From: Pseudoalteromonas sp. 0303
GTDB taxonomy: Bacteria > Pseudomonadota > Gammaproteobacteria > Enterobacterales > Alteromonadaceae
DNA: 64,000 nucleotides
Assembly: GCF_013349995.1 (NCBI RefSeq)
Contig: NZ_JABVXF010000007.1
Span: 62,001-126,000, forward strand
Direction of reading: 5' to 3'
This document shows positions 55,694 to 64,000 of this stretch, piece after piece; position 1 is the first letter of the stretch, and each line of letters starts with the position of its first letter. Made by a program: the position numbers and the translations under genes. The notes beneath the pieces were generated by a model. It was not told where the DNA came from, searched no databases, and saw nothing but the letters and a program-made list of their open reading frames with translations.

Positions 55694-56287
55694 ATGAAAT
55701 TATCACAGAGAAAACGATTAGATATTTTGAATGCTGCTGAGACATTGTTTTTTCAGCAAGGTGTTGAGCATACCAGTATGGATCAGGTTGCAAGCTTAGC
55801 GGGTGCCTCAAAGCGTACCGTATATAATCACTTTGAAAATAAAGATGTGTTGTTTCAAGCCATTCTAGTGTTTATGTTTGAAAAAGTCCGCCAAGAGCAA
55901 GCGGTTGTATTTGATGCTGCTGTGCCAATTGCACAGCAGTTAACACGCATTGCTGAACAAGAAGTGGCACTTTTGACCTCTGAAGAGTTTTTAAAAGTAG
56001 CGAAAGTCGCTTTTATGCAGATGTTACAGCAGCCTGATTTAGCAAAATCATTAGCCAGTAATAACATGGGCTGTATGCAAGATCTGGTGGCGTTTTTAGA
56101 AGCAGGTGTGAAAGCACAGGTTTTAACTATTGATGATGTTGAGTTTGCAGCAAAACAGTTTGTGTATCAGTTAAAGTCGCTGATCTTTTATCCGTTGCTG
56201 TATGGCTTTGAGCGCCAAGAAGGCGACTCAGATAACAAAGTAATAAACGAAACTGTAAAAATGTTCTTAGCGCGTTATGGGCGCTGA
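55694..56287 (+). CDS. TetR/AcrR family regulator
   Basis: 197-residue repressor. N-terminal helix-turn-helix about 24-50 (GVEHTSMDQVASLAGASKRTVYNHFENKDVLF), and a variable C-terminal ligand domain. Short start after ggagggg-like aggggtcc. It is probably autoregulated and controls the divergent MBL hydrolase through the two operators in between. The ligand is unknown. A terminator follows. Confidence 0.9.
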   Translation: MKLSQRKRLDILNAAETLFFQQGVEHTSMDQVASLAGASKRTVYNHFENKDVLFQAILVFMFEKVRQEQAVVFDAAVPIAQQLTRIAEQEVALLTSEEFLKVAKVAFMQMLQQPDLAKSLASNNMGCMQDLVAFLEAGVKAQVLTIDDVEFAAKQFVYQLKSLIFYPLLYGFERQEGDSDNKVINETVKMFLARYGR

Positions 56288-56300
56288 TATTTTGGAACAT

Positions 56301-56328
56301 AAAAAAGCCCGCTTAATGCGGGCTTTTA
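56301..56328. terminator. bidirectional terminator between tetR and lipA
   Basis: AAAAAAGCCCGC-ttaat-GCGGGCTTTTAAA between converging genes. Confidence 0.85.
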
Positions 56329-56344
56329 AATAATTGTAAAAGTA

Positions 56345-57310
56345 TTACTTCACTTCTTTACCAGCTGCTTGTTGGTCAGCATGGTAGCTTGAGCGAACAA
56401 ATGGACCACAGGCCGCATGTGTAAAGCCAATTTCGTCTGCATAATCTTTTAAAGCATCAAACTCTGCTGGCGGCACATAGCGTTTAACCGGTAAGTGGTG
56501 CTTAGAAGGTTGTAGGTATTGACCTACTGTTAGCATATCAACGTTATGCTCGCGTAAGTCACGTAACACTTCTTCGATTTCGCTAATTTCTTCACCTAAA
56601 CCTACCATCAAACCAGACTTAGTTTTCACATCTGGATGTGCTTCTTTAAAGCGGCGTAACAACTCAAGTGACCATTTATAGTCAGCACCTGGACGCGCTA
56701 ATTTGTATAAACGCGGTGCTGTTTCTAGGTTGTGGTTAAATACATCTGGCGGCGTCTCGATTAAGATATCAAGGGCTCTGTCCATACGACCACGGAAATC
56801 AGGTACTAGAATTTCAATCGTGATTTCTGGGTTGTGCTTACGAATTTCACGAATACAGTCAGCAAAGTGCTGTGCACCACCATCACGTAAATCATCACGG
56901 TCTACTGAGGTGATTACAACATAGCTTAGCTTCATGTCTTTAATAGTCAGCGCTAGCTTTTCTGGCTCAGCTGCGTCTGGCTTTAATGGACGGCCATGGG
57001 CAACATCACAGAACGGACAACGACGAGTACAAATAGCACCTAAGATCATGAAAGTCGCAGTACCATGGTTGAAACATTCAGATAGGTTAGGGCACGAAGC
57101 CTCTTCACACACTGAGTGTAAACCATGTTTACGCATCGCTTGTTTAATACCATCAATACGTTCAGTTGATTTTGGTAAGCGAATTTTTAGCCACTCTGGC
57201 TTACGCAACATTTCGTTTTTTTCAGTCGGTAAAACTTTAACTGGGATCAGTGCCATTTTTTCTGCATCACGCAGTTTTACGCCTGGTTCCATTTTGACTG
57301 GTTTATTCAT
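56345..57310 (-). CDS. lipA: lipoyl synthase
   Basis: Radical-SAM enzyme inserting two sulfurs into octanoyl groups to make lipoyl cofactors. 321 residues. Auxiliary cluster cysteines in [12 protein letters not shown] and radical-SAM motif C-T-R-R-C-P-F-C followed by DVAHGRPL; the C-terminal serine region [12 protein letters not shown] overlaps the lipB stop by four bases (ATGA), so lipB and lipA are coupled. Confidence 0.97.
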   Translation of the reverse strand: MNKPVKMEPGVKLRDAEKMALIPVKVLPTEKNEMLRKPEWLKIRLPKSTERIDGIKQAMRKHGLHSVCEEASCPNLSECFNHGTATFMILGAICTRRCPFCDVAHGRPLKPDAAEPEKLALTIKDMKLSYVVITSVDRDDLRDGGAQHFADCIREIRKHNPEITIEILVPDFRGRMDRALDILIETPPDVFNHNLETAPRLYKLARPGADYKWSLELLRRFKEAHPDVKTKSGLMVGLGEEISEIEEVLRDLREHNVDMLTVGQYLQPSKHHLPVKRYVPPAEFDALKDYADEIGFTHAACGPFVRSSYHADQQAAGKEVK

Positions 57311-57960
57311 TCGTTTTCAAACCCTTCAGTGTGCTTAACCACAGTAGCATTAAGCTTTTTAATCATGTGTTTTACAAGCCCTGCACCTGCTTGCTCGAGG
57401 TTTTGCGGACCGTTAAGATCGGTTGTTTGCACCATGTTCATGCCAGCATAGCCGCATGGATTAATACGTAAGAATGGACTTAGATCCATACTTACATTTA
57501 GTGCTAAACCGTGGAAAGAGCAACCGCGGCGAACGCGAAGGCCTAATGAGGCAACTTTGCTGTCGTTAACGTAAACACCGGGTGCATCCGCTTTCGCGTA
57601 GGCATCAATGTCGTAGTCTTTTAACGTATCAATAATGCACTCTTCAAGCCAGGTTACTAGCTCCCTTACACCAATGTTTAAACGACGTAAGTTGAATAGC
57701 ACATACATCATTTGTTGGCCTGGTCCGTGATAGGTAACTTGACCACCACGATCCACTTGGATCACTTCGATATCACCGGTATTTAATAAGTGCTCAGCTT
57801 TGCCTGCTTGGCCTTGCGTAAATACTGGCTCGTGCTCTACAAGCCAAATTTCATCTGCTGTGTGCTCATCACGGGTGTCGGTAAAAGATTGCATTTTTTG
57901 CCAAATTGGCATGTAACGCTGACGACCTAGTTGACGAACGATTAATTCTCTTTCGCTCAC
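57307..57960 (-). CDS. lipB: octanoyltransferase LipB
   Basis: Transfers octanoate from ACP to E2 and GcvH lysines. 217 residues, with motif [22 protein letters not shown], catalytic lysine in [23 protein letters not shown], and catalytic cysteine in [10 protein letters not shown]. Between ybeD and lipA, the classical order in gammaproteobacteria. Start 20 bases after the ybeD stop. Confidence 0.96.
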   Translation of the reverse strand: MSERELIVRQLGRQRYMPIWQKMQSFTDTRDEHTADEIWLVEHEPVFTQGQAGKAEHLLNTGDIEVIQVDRGGQVTYHGPGQQMMYVLFNLRRLNIGVRELVTWLEECIIDTLKDYDIDAYAKADAPGVYVNDSKVASLGLRVRRGCSFHGLALNVSMDLSPFLRINPCGYAGMNMVQTTDLNGPQNLEQAGAGLVKHMIKKLNATVVKHTEGFENE

Positions 57961-57979
57961 GACTTACTCCGTAATCGGC

Positions 57980-58258
57980 CTATAGCATGTGACGTACGTC
58001 ATCGATGTTGCTGATCACGTTATAAATTTCTTCAATGTGCTCTTTACTTGTAACGGTTGCTACAAGCGTTACAGATTCGTAATTACCTTTGCTGCTTGGT
58101 TTTACCTTTGGCGCATAATCGCCAGGTGCAATTGGTTGCAGCTTTTCTAGGATCTGATCTGTTAGATTTACGTTAGCTAAGCCCATGATTTTAAATGTGA
58201 ATGGGCATGGGAAATCTAAATACTCGTCAAACTTAGTATTTTTTACAGGTTGAACCAC
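57980..58258 (-). CDS. ybeD: YbeD/DUF493 family protein
   Basis: 92-residue ferredoxin-like small protein (DUF493): [20 protein letters not shown], then [33 protein letters not shown]. Linked to dacA and lipB across gammaproteobacteria, with a proposed role in lipoate or envelope metabolism that is not established. Slightly longer than E. coli YbeD (87). Confidence 0.9.
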   Translation of the reverse strand: MVQPVKNTKFDEYLDFPCPFTFKIMGLANVNLTDQILEKLQPIAPGDYAPKVKPSSKGNYESVTLVATVTSKEHIEEIYNVISNIDDVRHML

Positions 58259-58392
58259 GACGGTGACTCCTCAAACAGTGAGTGTGCTTAATAGAGGTGT
58301 TCTCTGCCATTTCTTGGCGTTAAGCAAACTTAGATTACGACGCACTCGACCCAGCGCGACTGATATGGAGCGCATTCTATCATTTTTCAGAC

Positions 58393-58423
58393 AAAAAAAA
58401 ACGCCTTGCGGTGCAAGGCGTTT
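58393..58423 (-). terminator. intrinsic terminator after dacA
   Basis: On the minus strand AAACGCCTTGC-acc-GCAAGGCGTTTTTTTTT, 18 bases past the dacA stop, separating it from ybeD-lipB-lipA. Confidence 0.9.
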
Positions 58424-58441
58424 ATAAACTTTATGACCAGA

Positions 58442-59611
58442 TTACTGAATTTGTAAACGTAGGTAATCGTAGATCTTGCTAAAGAAGCTGCCTTCTTCCA
58501 CTTCCTCTAGTGTAACTAGTGGATATTGTGCAATTTCTTCACCTTCAAGCTGTAAGAATAGCGTGCCTACTTTAGTACCTTTAGCAAGCGGCGCTTCTAA
58601 TGTTTTATCAAGCTCGAAGTTCGCTTTTAAGTTTTTACGCTGACCACGTGGAATAGTAATAGGTGTATCTTCTAAGATACCTAACGATACGTTTTCTTTG
58701 TTACCCATCCAAATACGTTGCTCAGCAAAGCTGTCGCCTGCTTTATATGGCGTGATTGTTTCGAAAAAGCGGAAACCGTAGTTTAATAGCTTTTTGCTTT
58801 CAACTTTACGAGCACGTTCGCTTTCTGTGCCCATTACTACCGCGATTAAACGCATGTCATCTTTAGTTGCAGAAGTTACTAAGCTATAACCCGCTTCTGA
58901 TGTATGGCCAGTTTTAATACCGTCAACGTTCATGCTTTCATCCCATAACAATGAGTTACGGTTGTATTGCTTGATGCCGTTAAAAGTGAATGATTTTTTC
59001 GCGTATACTTCGTACTCATCTGGTACATCGCGAATAAGTGCAGCACCTAATGTTGCCATATCACGTGGTGTCGTGAAGTGTTCGTTAGTATCTAAACCAT
59101 GGCTATTTACGAAGTGGCTGTTAGTCATGCCAAGCTTTTCAGCGTGGGCATTCATTAAATCAGCAAATGCGCTTTCACTACCGGCAATGTGTTCAGCCAT
59201 TGCTACACAGGCATCGTTACCTGATTGAATAATGATACCGTGGTTTAAGTCATCAACACTGATCTGCTTACCGACTTCGATAAACATTTTTGATGATTCA
59301 GGAAAATTCTTTGCCCAGGCTTTTTCACTGACTGTAACCATATCAGTTGGTGCAATATTACCTGCTTTTATTTCAGTACCAATTACATAACTGGTCATCA
59401 TTTTGGTTAAACTAGCCGGTGCTAATTTTGTATCAGCTTCGCCTTCGACAATTACTTTACCTGTGGTGAAATCAACCAAGAAATAACCTTTCGCATTAAC
59501 TTGAGGTGGGGCAGGGATAATTTGGGCTGTTGCAGAAAATACGCTAGCAGTGCAAACAAGGCCACAAACGCCACTTAAGATTTTATATTTTATAGATTTC
59601 ATCGTACTCAT
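58442..59611 (-). CDS. dacA: D-alanyl-D-alanine carboxypeptidase (PBP5/6 type)
   Basis: Periplasmic DD-carboxypeptidase trimming pentapeptides, 389 residues. Signal peptide about 1-29; SxxK S67-L-T-K70, SxN in QSGNDACVAM, KTG in VDGIKTGHTSEAGY. PBP5 C-terminal beta domain (about 290-370) and a terminal amphipathic helix (FFSKIYDYLRLQIQ) that anchors it. The ATG at 59611 or the one three codons later are both possible; neither has a clear ribosome site. In the rlpA-dacA-ybeD neighbourhood typical of the family. Confidence 0.95.
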   Translation of the reverse strand: MSTMKSIKYKILSGVCGLVCTASVFSATAQIIPAPPQVNAKGYFLVDFTTGKVIVEGEADTKLAPASLTKMMTSYVIGTEIKAGNIAPTDMVTVSEKAWAKNFPESSKMFIEVGKQISVDDLNHGIIIQSGNDACVAMAEHIAGSESAFADLMNAHAEKLGMTNSHFVNSHGLDTNEHFTTPRDMATLGAALIRDVPDEYEVYAKKSFTFNGIKQYNRNSLLWDESMNVDGIKTGHTSEAGYSLVTSATKDDMRLIAVVMGTESERARKVESKKLLNYGFRFFETITPYKAGDSFAEQRIWMGNKENVSLGILEDTPITIPRGQRKNLKANFELDKTLEAPLAKGTKVGTLFLQLEGEEIAQYPLVTLEEVEEGSFFSKIYDYLRLQIQ

Positions 59612-59656
59612 TAATGGTTAAAGTTAAACATGTTGCGTTGACCTATTCTAAAGGTC

Positions 59657-60424
59657 TTACTCACTGTAAAGCAAGAACGCGTTCTGAAATTGGTTTTGTT
59701 TTAGCTTTTCTAAAACTGCTTGTGCTTCTGCGGCATCTTTTATTGGACCAAGACGTAATCGATAGATTCCATCTTTTTCAACAATGTTTGTTGGCACATG
59801 ATATTGCTGACGAAGTTGAAACGCGAGCGCTTCAACATTAGCAAGAGTACTTCCCGCTGCAACCTGAATGTAGCTTAAACGAGGGGCAGAATTGGCAAGG
59901 GTAACAGCCTCAACCTTAACACGGGCTGTACCTTGTCGGTAATAACCTAATTTATAGGCCGCAGAATAAGATAAATCGATAATCCGGTCATCATGAAACG
60001 GGCCTCGGTCGTTTACGCGAACAATTACTGATTTTCCGTTGTCTAAATTTGTTACTCTGGCAAAGCTCGGTAGCGGCAGTGTTTTATGAGCTGCTGTCAT
60101 CGCAAACATATCGTACACCTCGCCGTTTGAGGTGTGATAATTGTGAAACTTTCGACCATACCACGAAGCAATGCCTTCTTCAGAGTAGCCAGTTTCATCT
60201 AACATCGGCGTGTAGCGTTTACCACGGACTTCGTAAGGGCGACTAGCGCTTGCACTTTTAACAACCGGGGTGACTATAGCATCTTGCATTTCCAGCTCGG
60301 TTGGTTTTCGAAGCGGGGCTGCATCATGCTCCATAGCATAACGGCCTTGCTGAGATGAAGAGCTACACGCCGCAAGCAGCACAGAAAATAACGCTATAAG
60401 TAAGTAATTGACTCGCTGTGTCAT
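59657..60424 (-). CDS. rlpA: rare lipoprotein A, septal-ring lytic transglycosylase RlpA
   Basis: 255-residue lipoprotein (lipobox LLAAC, cysteine 20). DPBB catalytic fold about 80-175 (GIASWYGRKFHNYHTSNGEVYDMFAMTAAHKTLPLPSFARVTNLDNGKSVIVRVNDRGPFHDDRIIDLSYSAA, with E and D active-site candidates) and a C-terminal SPOR domain about 180-253. RlpA cleaves denuded glycan strands at the septum in Pseudomonas. Overlaps rodA by one base (TAATG). Confidence 0.93.
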   Translation of the reverse strand: MTQRVNYLLIALFSVLLAACSSSSQQGRYAMEHDAAPLRKPTELEMQDAIVTPVVKSASASRPYEVRGKRYTPMLDETGYSEEGIASWYGRKFHNYHTSNGEVYDMFAMTAAHKTLPLPSFARVTNLDNGKSVIVRVNDRGPFHDDRIIDLSYSAAYKLGYYRQGTARVKVEAVTLANSAPRLSYIQVAAGSTLANVEALAFQLRQQYHVPTNIVEKDGIYRLRLGPIKDAAEAQAVLEKLKQNQFQNAFLLYSE

Positions 60425-61530
60425 TATTTTAAAAGCATCCTTTTATCGGTGGCGATAGACATGATAATGCCAAATCCGGCCATCAAGGTCACCATTGAGG
60501 TTCCACCATAGCTTATTAGAGGTAACGGAACACCTACTACAGGCAGTAAGCCCGAAACCATGCCAATATTTACAAATACATAAACAAAGAAGGTGAGTGT
60601 TAATGCGCCGGCAAGCAGTTTACCAAACGCATCTTGCGCATTAACCGCAATATATAAGCCACGGCCAATAATAAACAAGTACATACAAAGTAATAAACAA
60701 ACCCCGAACAGGCCAAACTCTTCGCTCAGTACAGAAAAGATAAAATCGGTATGACGCTCAGGTAAAAACTCCAATTGTGATTGGGTGCCTTGTAGCCAGC
60801 CTTTACCTTCAACGCCGCCAGAACCTATCGCAATTTTCGATTGAATAATGTGGTAACCCGAGCCAAGCGGATCGCTTTCAGGATCTAAAAAGGTCAATAC
60901 CCGTTGCTTTTGATAATCAAGCATCACGTAATGCCAAAAAGGCCATGCTGCCAAACCAACAGTGGCAGATAAAAAGCCAATAAGACGCCAACTTAGCCCA
61001 GATAAAAACAATACAAATATCCCTGAGCTGGCAATCAGAATAGAGGTACCTAAGTCGGGTTGCTCTTTAATTAAAATGGTTGGCACCATTACAATCGCAA
61101 AGCCAATAATTAAATGGATGATTCTTGGCGGTAAATGGTTACGCCCGATATACCATGCAACCATCATTGGCACAGCAATTTTCATTAGCTCTGACGGCTG
61201 GAAACGGGTCACACCTAAGTCAAGCCAGCGCTGTGCACCCTTTGAACTTACCCCAAATAACAACACCCCAACCAGCATTAAAAGCCCCACGCAGTAGAGC
61301 GGAATAACCATACTCTTTAATGTGTTAGGCGAAAACTGCGCGAGTATAAACATACCTAAGATAGCGCCAAACATACGTGTTGCGTGGCGTATCATCATGG
61401 CAGAGTCTTGGCCGCTAGCGCTGTAAACAATAGCAAGGCTGGCTACCATCATCGTCATAAGGGCGATAAGTAGTGGTAAATCGAGGTGTAGGCGCTGCCA
61501 AATTGAGCGTTTTTTATTTAATGGGATCAT
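60424..61530 (-). CDS. rodA: rod shape-determining SEDS glycosyltransferase RodA
   Basis: Peptidoglycan polymerase of the elongasome, acting with PBP2. 368 residues, about ten membrane segments; SEDS motifs include FQPSELMKIA, the conserved KEQPDLGTSILI aspartate, FLPERHTDFIFSVLSEEFG and PLISYGGTSM. Overlaps mrdA by four bases (ATGA), so the two partners are co-translated. Confidence 0.97.
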   Translation of the reverse strand: MIPLNKKRSIWQRLHLDLPLLIALMTMMVASLAIVYSASGQDSAMMIRHATRMFGAILGMFILAQFSPNTLKSMVIPLYCVGLLMLVGVLLFGVSSKGAQRWLDLGVTRFQPSELMKIAVPMMVAWYIGRNHLPPRIIHLIIGFAIVMVPTILIKEQPDLGTSILIASSGIFVLFLSGLSWRLIGFLSATVGLAAWPFWHYVMLDYQKQRVLTFLDPESDPLGSGYHIIQSKIAIGSGGVEGKGWLQGTQSQLEFLPERHTDFIFSVLSEEFGLFGVCLLLCMYLFIIGRGLYIAVNAQDAFGKLLAGALTLTFFVYVFVNIGMVSGLLPVVGVPLPLISYGGTSMVTLMAGFGIIMSIATDKRMLLK

Positions 61531-63407
61531 GGCGCGTCACTTTGGGCTATTTGAATCGGGTTCGCTGAGAAGTAGTAATCCATTAATTGACGCGCAATAG
61601 GCGCACCAACTGTACTACCACCACCGGTGTTTTCAACCACCACAGAGACCACAATTTGTGGATCGTTATAGGGTGCAAAACCAACATAGATAGCGTTATC
61701 ACGTTGGCGCTCTTTAAGTGATTTTGCGTCGTAACGCTCACCTTGAGCAATACTCACAACCTGAGCAGTACCTGTTTTACCAGCTGGGTCGTAATTCGCC
61801 CCTTTAAATGCTTTATGCGCCGTACCTGTGACTTTATGTACGGTGTTGTGCATCGCATCTAGCGCAATTTGCCAATGATGTGGATTTTTTAATACTACAG
61901 GTGGCTTTTCATCATTATTAATTTGCGTTACTTCGTTTTCTTTTTTAGCGACTTGTACAAGGTGCGGAGGGTGATCGAGTCCGCGGTTCACTAATATGTT
62001 GGTAGCATTAGCTATTTGCATCGGTGTTGCGGTCCAATAACCTTGCCCGATACCCACTGAAATGGTGTCGCCGCGCCACCATGATTCTCTAAAGCGGGCT
62101 TCTTTCCACTCTCGCGATGGCATAATGGCAGATGTTTCTTCATGAATATCGATTCCAGAAAGTTCGCCAAAGCCAAACTGCGTCATAAAGTCACTGATTT
62201 TGGTGATCCCTAAACGGTAAGCAACATCGTAAAAATAGGTATCGCATGACTCTTCAATAGCACGATAAACATCAACATGACCATGGCCCCAACGTTTCCA
62301 GTCACGCCATTTGTGCTCCACATTAGGAATTTGGAAAAAACCCGGATCCCAAATTTGTGTTTGCTCGGTTACAAGTCCTTCTTCAAGGGCAAGGATCGAC
62401 ATATGAGGTTTTACTGTAGAGGCAGGGGCATAACGCCCTTGCGTGGTACGGTTAATTAGCGGTCTGTCAGGGTTTAACAACTTTTTGTAATCTGTGCTGC
62501 TGATACCATGAACAAATAAATTCGGGTCATAACTTGGGTTAGAGTAGAGCGCTAAAACGCCGCCATCTTTAGCATCAAGCACTACAATGGCACCACGCAT
62601 ATCTTTTAAGGCATGTTGAGCAATTTGTTGCAGGCCAATATCCAAAGTAAGTACTAAGTCGTGACCAGGCTCAGGTGGTGTGAGGCTTAAAGTGCGTATA
62701 ACTCGGCCACGGTTATTCACTTCAACGCGCTGCGAACCAACCACACCATGAAGGAGTTCTTCGTAATACTTTTCGATACCCAGCTTACCAATGTCGTGTG
62801 TTGCACGGTAGTTAGTAGCTTGGCCTTCAGCTTCAAGTTTGGTGAGTTCTTTTTTGTTGAGTTTGGCAACATAACCTAAGGCATGGGTAAGGGTATCACC
62901 ATAAGGGTAATAGCGAGCTAAACGCGCTTCGATACTAAAGCCAGGAAACTTATGCTGATTAACCGAGAACTTTGCAACTTCGGTTTCGTCTAAACGGGCT
63001 TTTAATACTTGGCTTTTAAAGCGGCGATTGTGTTTAATGTCATCTAGAAAGTCAGCTTTTTGTTGCTCAGTTATTTGAATAACTTTTTCAACTTCGCTCA
63101 GAGCCTCTTCAAGGTTATCAACTTCCTCGGGTATTACTTCTAAATTATAAACTGGCTTGTTTTCAGCCAGTAATACGCCATTTCTGTCGTAAATAAGCCC
63201 ACGGTTAGGGGCAATTGGAATAACTTTGATGCGGTTATCGTTCGAACGTGTTTGATAGTCTTGATGTTCGATAACTTGGATGTTGTATAGGTTAGATAAC
63301 AACACACCAATTAACAGTGTAACAAACACAAAACCCACAAATGCTCGGCGAGCAAACAAGTTTGCTTCAGCCGAGTGGTCTCGAATCGTGGGTCTGTGTT
63401 TTCGCAT
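61527..63407 (-). CDS. mrdA: penicillin-binding protein 2 (elongation transpeptidase)
   Basis: 626-residue class B PBP. One TM at about 22-40, non-catalytic pedestal domain about 50-250, transpeptidase domain with S330-T-V-K333, SxN equivalent around SCDTYFYD, and K-T-G-T in the PAGKTGTAQV segment near 548. C-terminal tail of about 20 residues. Operon rlmH-mrdA-rodA-rlpA; start 9 bases after the rlmH stop. Confidence 0.97.
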   Translation of the reverse strand: MRKHRPTIRDHSAEANLFARRAFVGFVFVTLLIGVLLSNLYNIQVIEHQDYQTRSNDNRIKVIPIAPNRGLIYDRNGVLLAENKPVYNLEVIPEEVDNLEEALSEVEKVIQITEQQKADFLDDIKHNRRFKSQVLKARLDETEVAKFSVNQHKFPGFSIEARLARYYPYGDTLTHALGYVAKLNKKELTKLEAEGQATNYRATHDIGKLGIEKYYEELLHGVVGSQRVEVNNRGRVIRTLSLTPPEPGHDLVLTLDIGLQQIAQHALKDMRGAIVVLDAKDGGVLALYSNPSYDPNLFVHGISSTDYKKLLNPDRPLINRTTQGRYAPASTVKPHMSILALEEGLVTEQTQIWDPGFFQIPNVEHKWRDWKRWGHGHVDVYRAIEESCDTYFYDVAYRLGITKISDFMTQFGFGELSGIDIHEETSAIMPSREWKEARFRESWWRGDTISVGIGQGYWTATPMQIANATNILVNRGLDHPPHLVQVAKKENEVTQINNDEKPPVVLKNPHHWQIALDAMHNTVHKVTGTAHKAFKGANYDPAGKTGTAQVVSIAQGERYDAKSLKERQRDNAIYVGFAPYNDPQIVVSVVVENTGGGSTVGAPIARQLMDYYFSANPIQIAQSDAP

Positions 63408-63415
63408 TGGCTTTA

Positions 63416-63886
63416 CTACTCGCGATGATAAGGGTGGTTGTTATTCAAGCTCCAGCCTCGGTATAGGCTTTCTGCAACAATGATGCGCACTAGCGGGTGC
63501 GGTAGTGTCAGGTTTGATAATGACCACTTTTGCTCAGACGCTGCAATACACTCAGGTGCTAAGCCTTCTGGTCCACCAATCAATAAGCTAACATCGCGAC
63601 CATCAAGCTGCCACTTTTCCATACTTTTTGCCAGCTGATGGGTATCCATTGGTTTACCGGTCACCTCTAGCGTTACAATGCGGTTACCTTTAGGGATAGC
63701 AGCTAGGGTCTTTTCGCCTTCAAGTTGTAAAATACGTTTGATATCCGCATTTTTACCACGTTTACCTGCGGGGATTTCAATTAGCTCAAGGGGCATATCA
63801 CGTGGGAAGCGACGTTGATATTCTGTGAATCCGGTTTCAACCCATGCTGGCATTTTGGTGCCAACAGCAATCAATTGTATTTTCAA
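63416..63886 (-). CDS. rlmH: 23S rRNA (pseudouridine1915-N3)-methyltransferase RlmH
   Basis: SPOUT-class methyltransferase modifying 23S pseudouridine 1915 on 70S ribosomes. 156 residues, [16 protein letters not shown] start, SAM-knot region [12 protein letters not shown], and the C-terminal [15 protein letters not shown] signature. Part of the conserved rsfS-rlmH-mrdA-rodA block; rsfS ends 27 bases upstream. Confidence 0.97.
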   Translation of the reverse strand: MKIQLIAVGTKMPAWVETGFTEYQRRFPRDMPLELIEIPAGKRGKNADIKRILQLEGEKTLAAIPKGNRIVTLEVTGKPMDTHQLAKSMEKWQLDGRDVSLLIGGPEGLAPECIAASEQKWSLSNLTLPHPLVRIIVAESLYRGWSLNNNHPYHRE

Positions 63887-63913
63887 AATGGTTACCTATG
63901 TCCTTGCTAAGGG

Positions 63914-64000
63914 TTAGCCCCAAAGTTTCTCTAGATCATAGAAGTCGCGAGTTTGGTCTTGCATTACATGCACTACCACATCACCTAGGTCTACAAGCAC
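63914..64000 (-). CDS. rsfS: ribosomal silencing factor RsfS (C-terminal end only)
   Basis: The last 28 codons of a minus-strand gene cut by the window end: LVDLGDVVVHVMQDQTRDFY, then DLEKLWG and TAA at 63914-63916. This matches the end of RsfS (YbeB), which binds L14 and blocks subunit joining in stationary phase. It is the expected gene before rlmH. Confidence 0.93.
   Translation of the reverse strand: MLVDLGDVVVHVMQDQTRDFYDLEKLWG

Overview
The window looks like chromosomal core sequence of a marine gammaproteobacterium of the order Alteromonadales, most likely Pseudoalteromonas or a close relative. The grounds are a moderately AT-rich sequence, a tmRNA tag of ANDDNYALAA, the conserved blocks rlmE-ftsH-folP-glmM-tpiA-secG-tRNA-Leu, motY/rnt, mnmC/fabB-pdxB-asd-fimV and rsfS-rlmH-mrdA-rodA-rlpA-dacA-ybeD-lipB-lipA, and accessory families common in that group (DUF3019, DUF4892-OmpA, MipA/OmpV, DUF3820). 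The genus is an inference from content; no database search was possible. No prophage, insertion sequence, CRISPR array or integron was seen.

Layout. 1-3.4 kb: a four-gene operon (MipA/OmpV barrel, DUF3019 periplasmic protein, RstA-like response regulator, RstB-like histidine kinase). 3.5-8.8 kb: small proteins, a Kef-type antiporter, Spo0M-like protein, ElaA acetyltransferase and an NSS sodium symporter. 9.0-12.3 kb: a second, diverged and inverted copy of the same four-gene operon, in the same gene order. 12.4-14.5 kb: an unknown lipoprotein and a serine hydrolase. 14.6-21.3 kb: housekeeping block from yhbY/rlmE/ftsH to secG and tRNA-Leu(GAG), with a likely sigma-32 promoter before rlmE. 21.4-32.3 kb: accessory genes: an output-less PDC sensor membrane protein, an exported two-domain VOC lipoprotein coupled to a 50-residue lipoprotein, a CsgD/VpsT-type regulator, a large TonB-dependent receptor, gamma-glutamyltransferase, and a TyrP-like permease divergent from an EamA exporter. 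The intergenic region of that last pair holds a TyrR-like box and a leader with the layout of a peptide-controlled attenuator.

32.3-36.4 kb: motY, rnt, a FapA/DUF342 protein and ssrA (tmRNA). 36.4-42.8 kb: enoyl-CoA hydratase, TauE/SafE, a chemoreceptor paired with a periplasmic binding protein, an NAD(P)-binding protein and an OmpA protein with a duplicated DUF4892 module. 42.8-52.7 kb: mnmC divergent from fabB (with a FabR-like operator), then pdxB, asd and a 1272-residue FimV with acidic repeats. 52.7-56.3 kb: M28 peptidase, metallo-beta-lactamase-fold lipase-like hydrolase, and a divergent TetR regulator with two tandem operators. 56.3-64 kb: lipoate synthesis and the lateral-wall elongation cluster, ending inside rsfS.

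The best candidates for something undescribed are (i) the paired MipA-DUF3019-RstAB-like cassettes, which look like a self-contained envelope-sensing module, and (ii) the leader-peptide attenuator before the EamA transporter, facing a TyrR-box-controlled aromatic amino acid permease.
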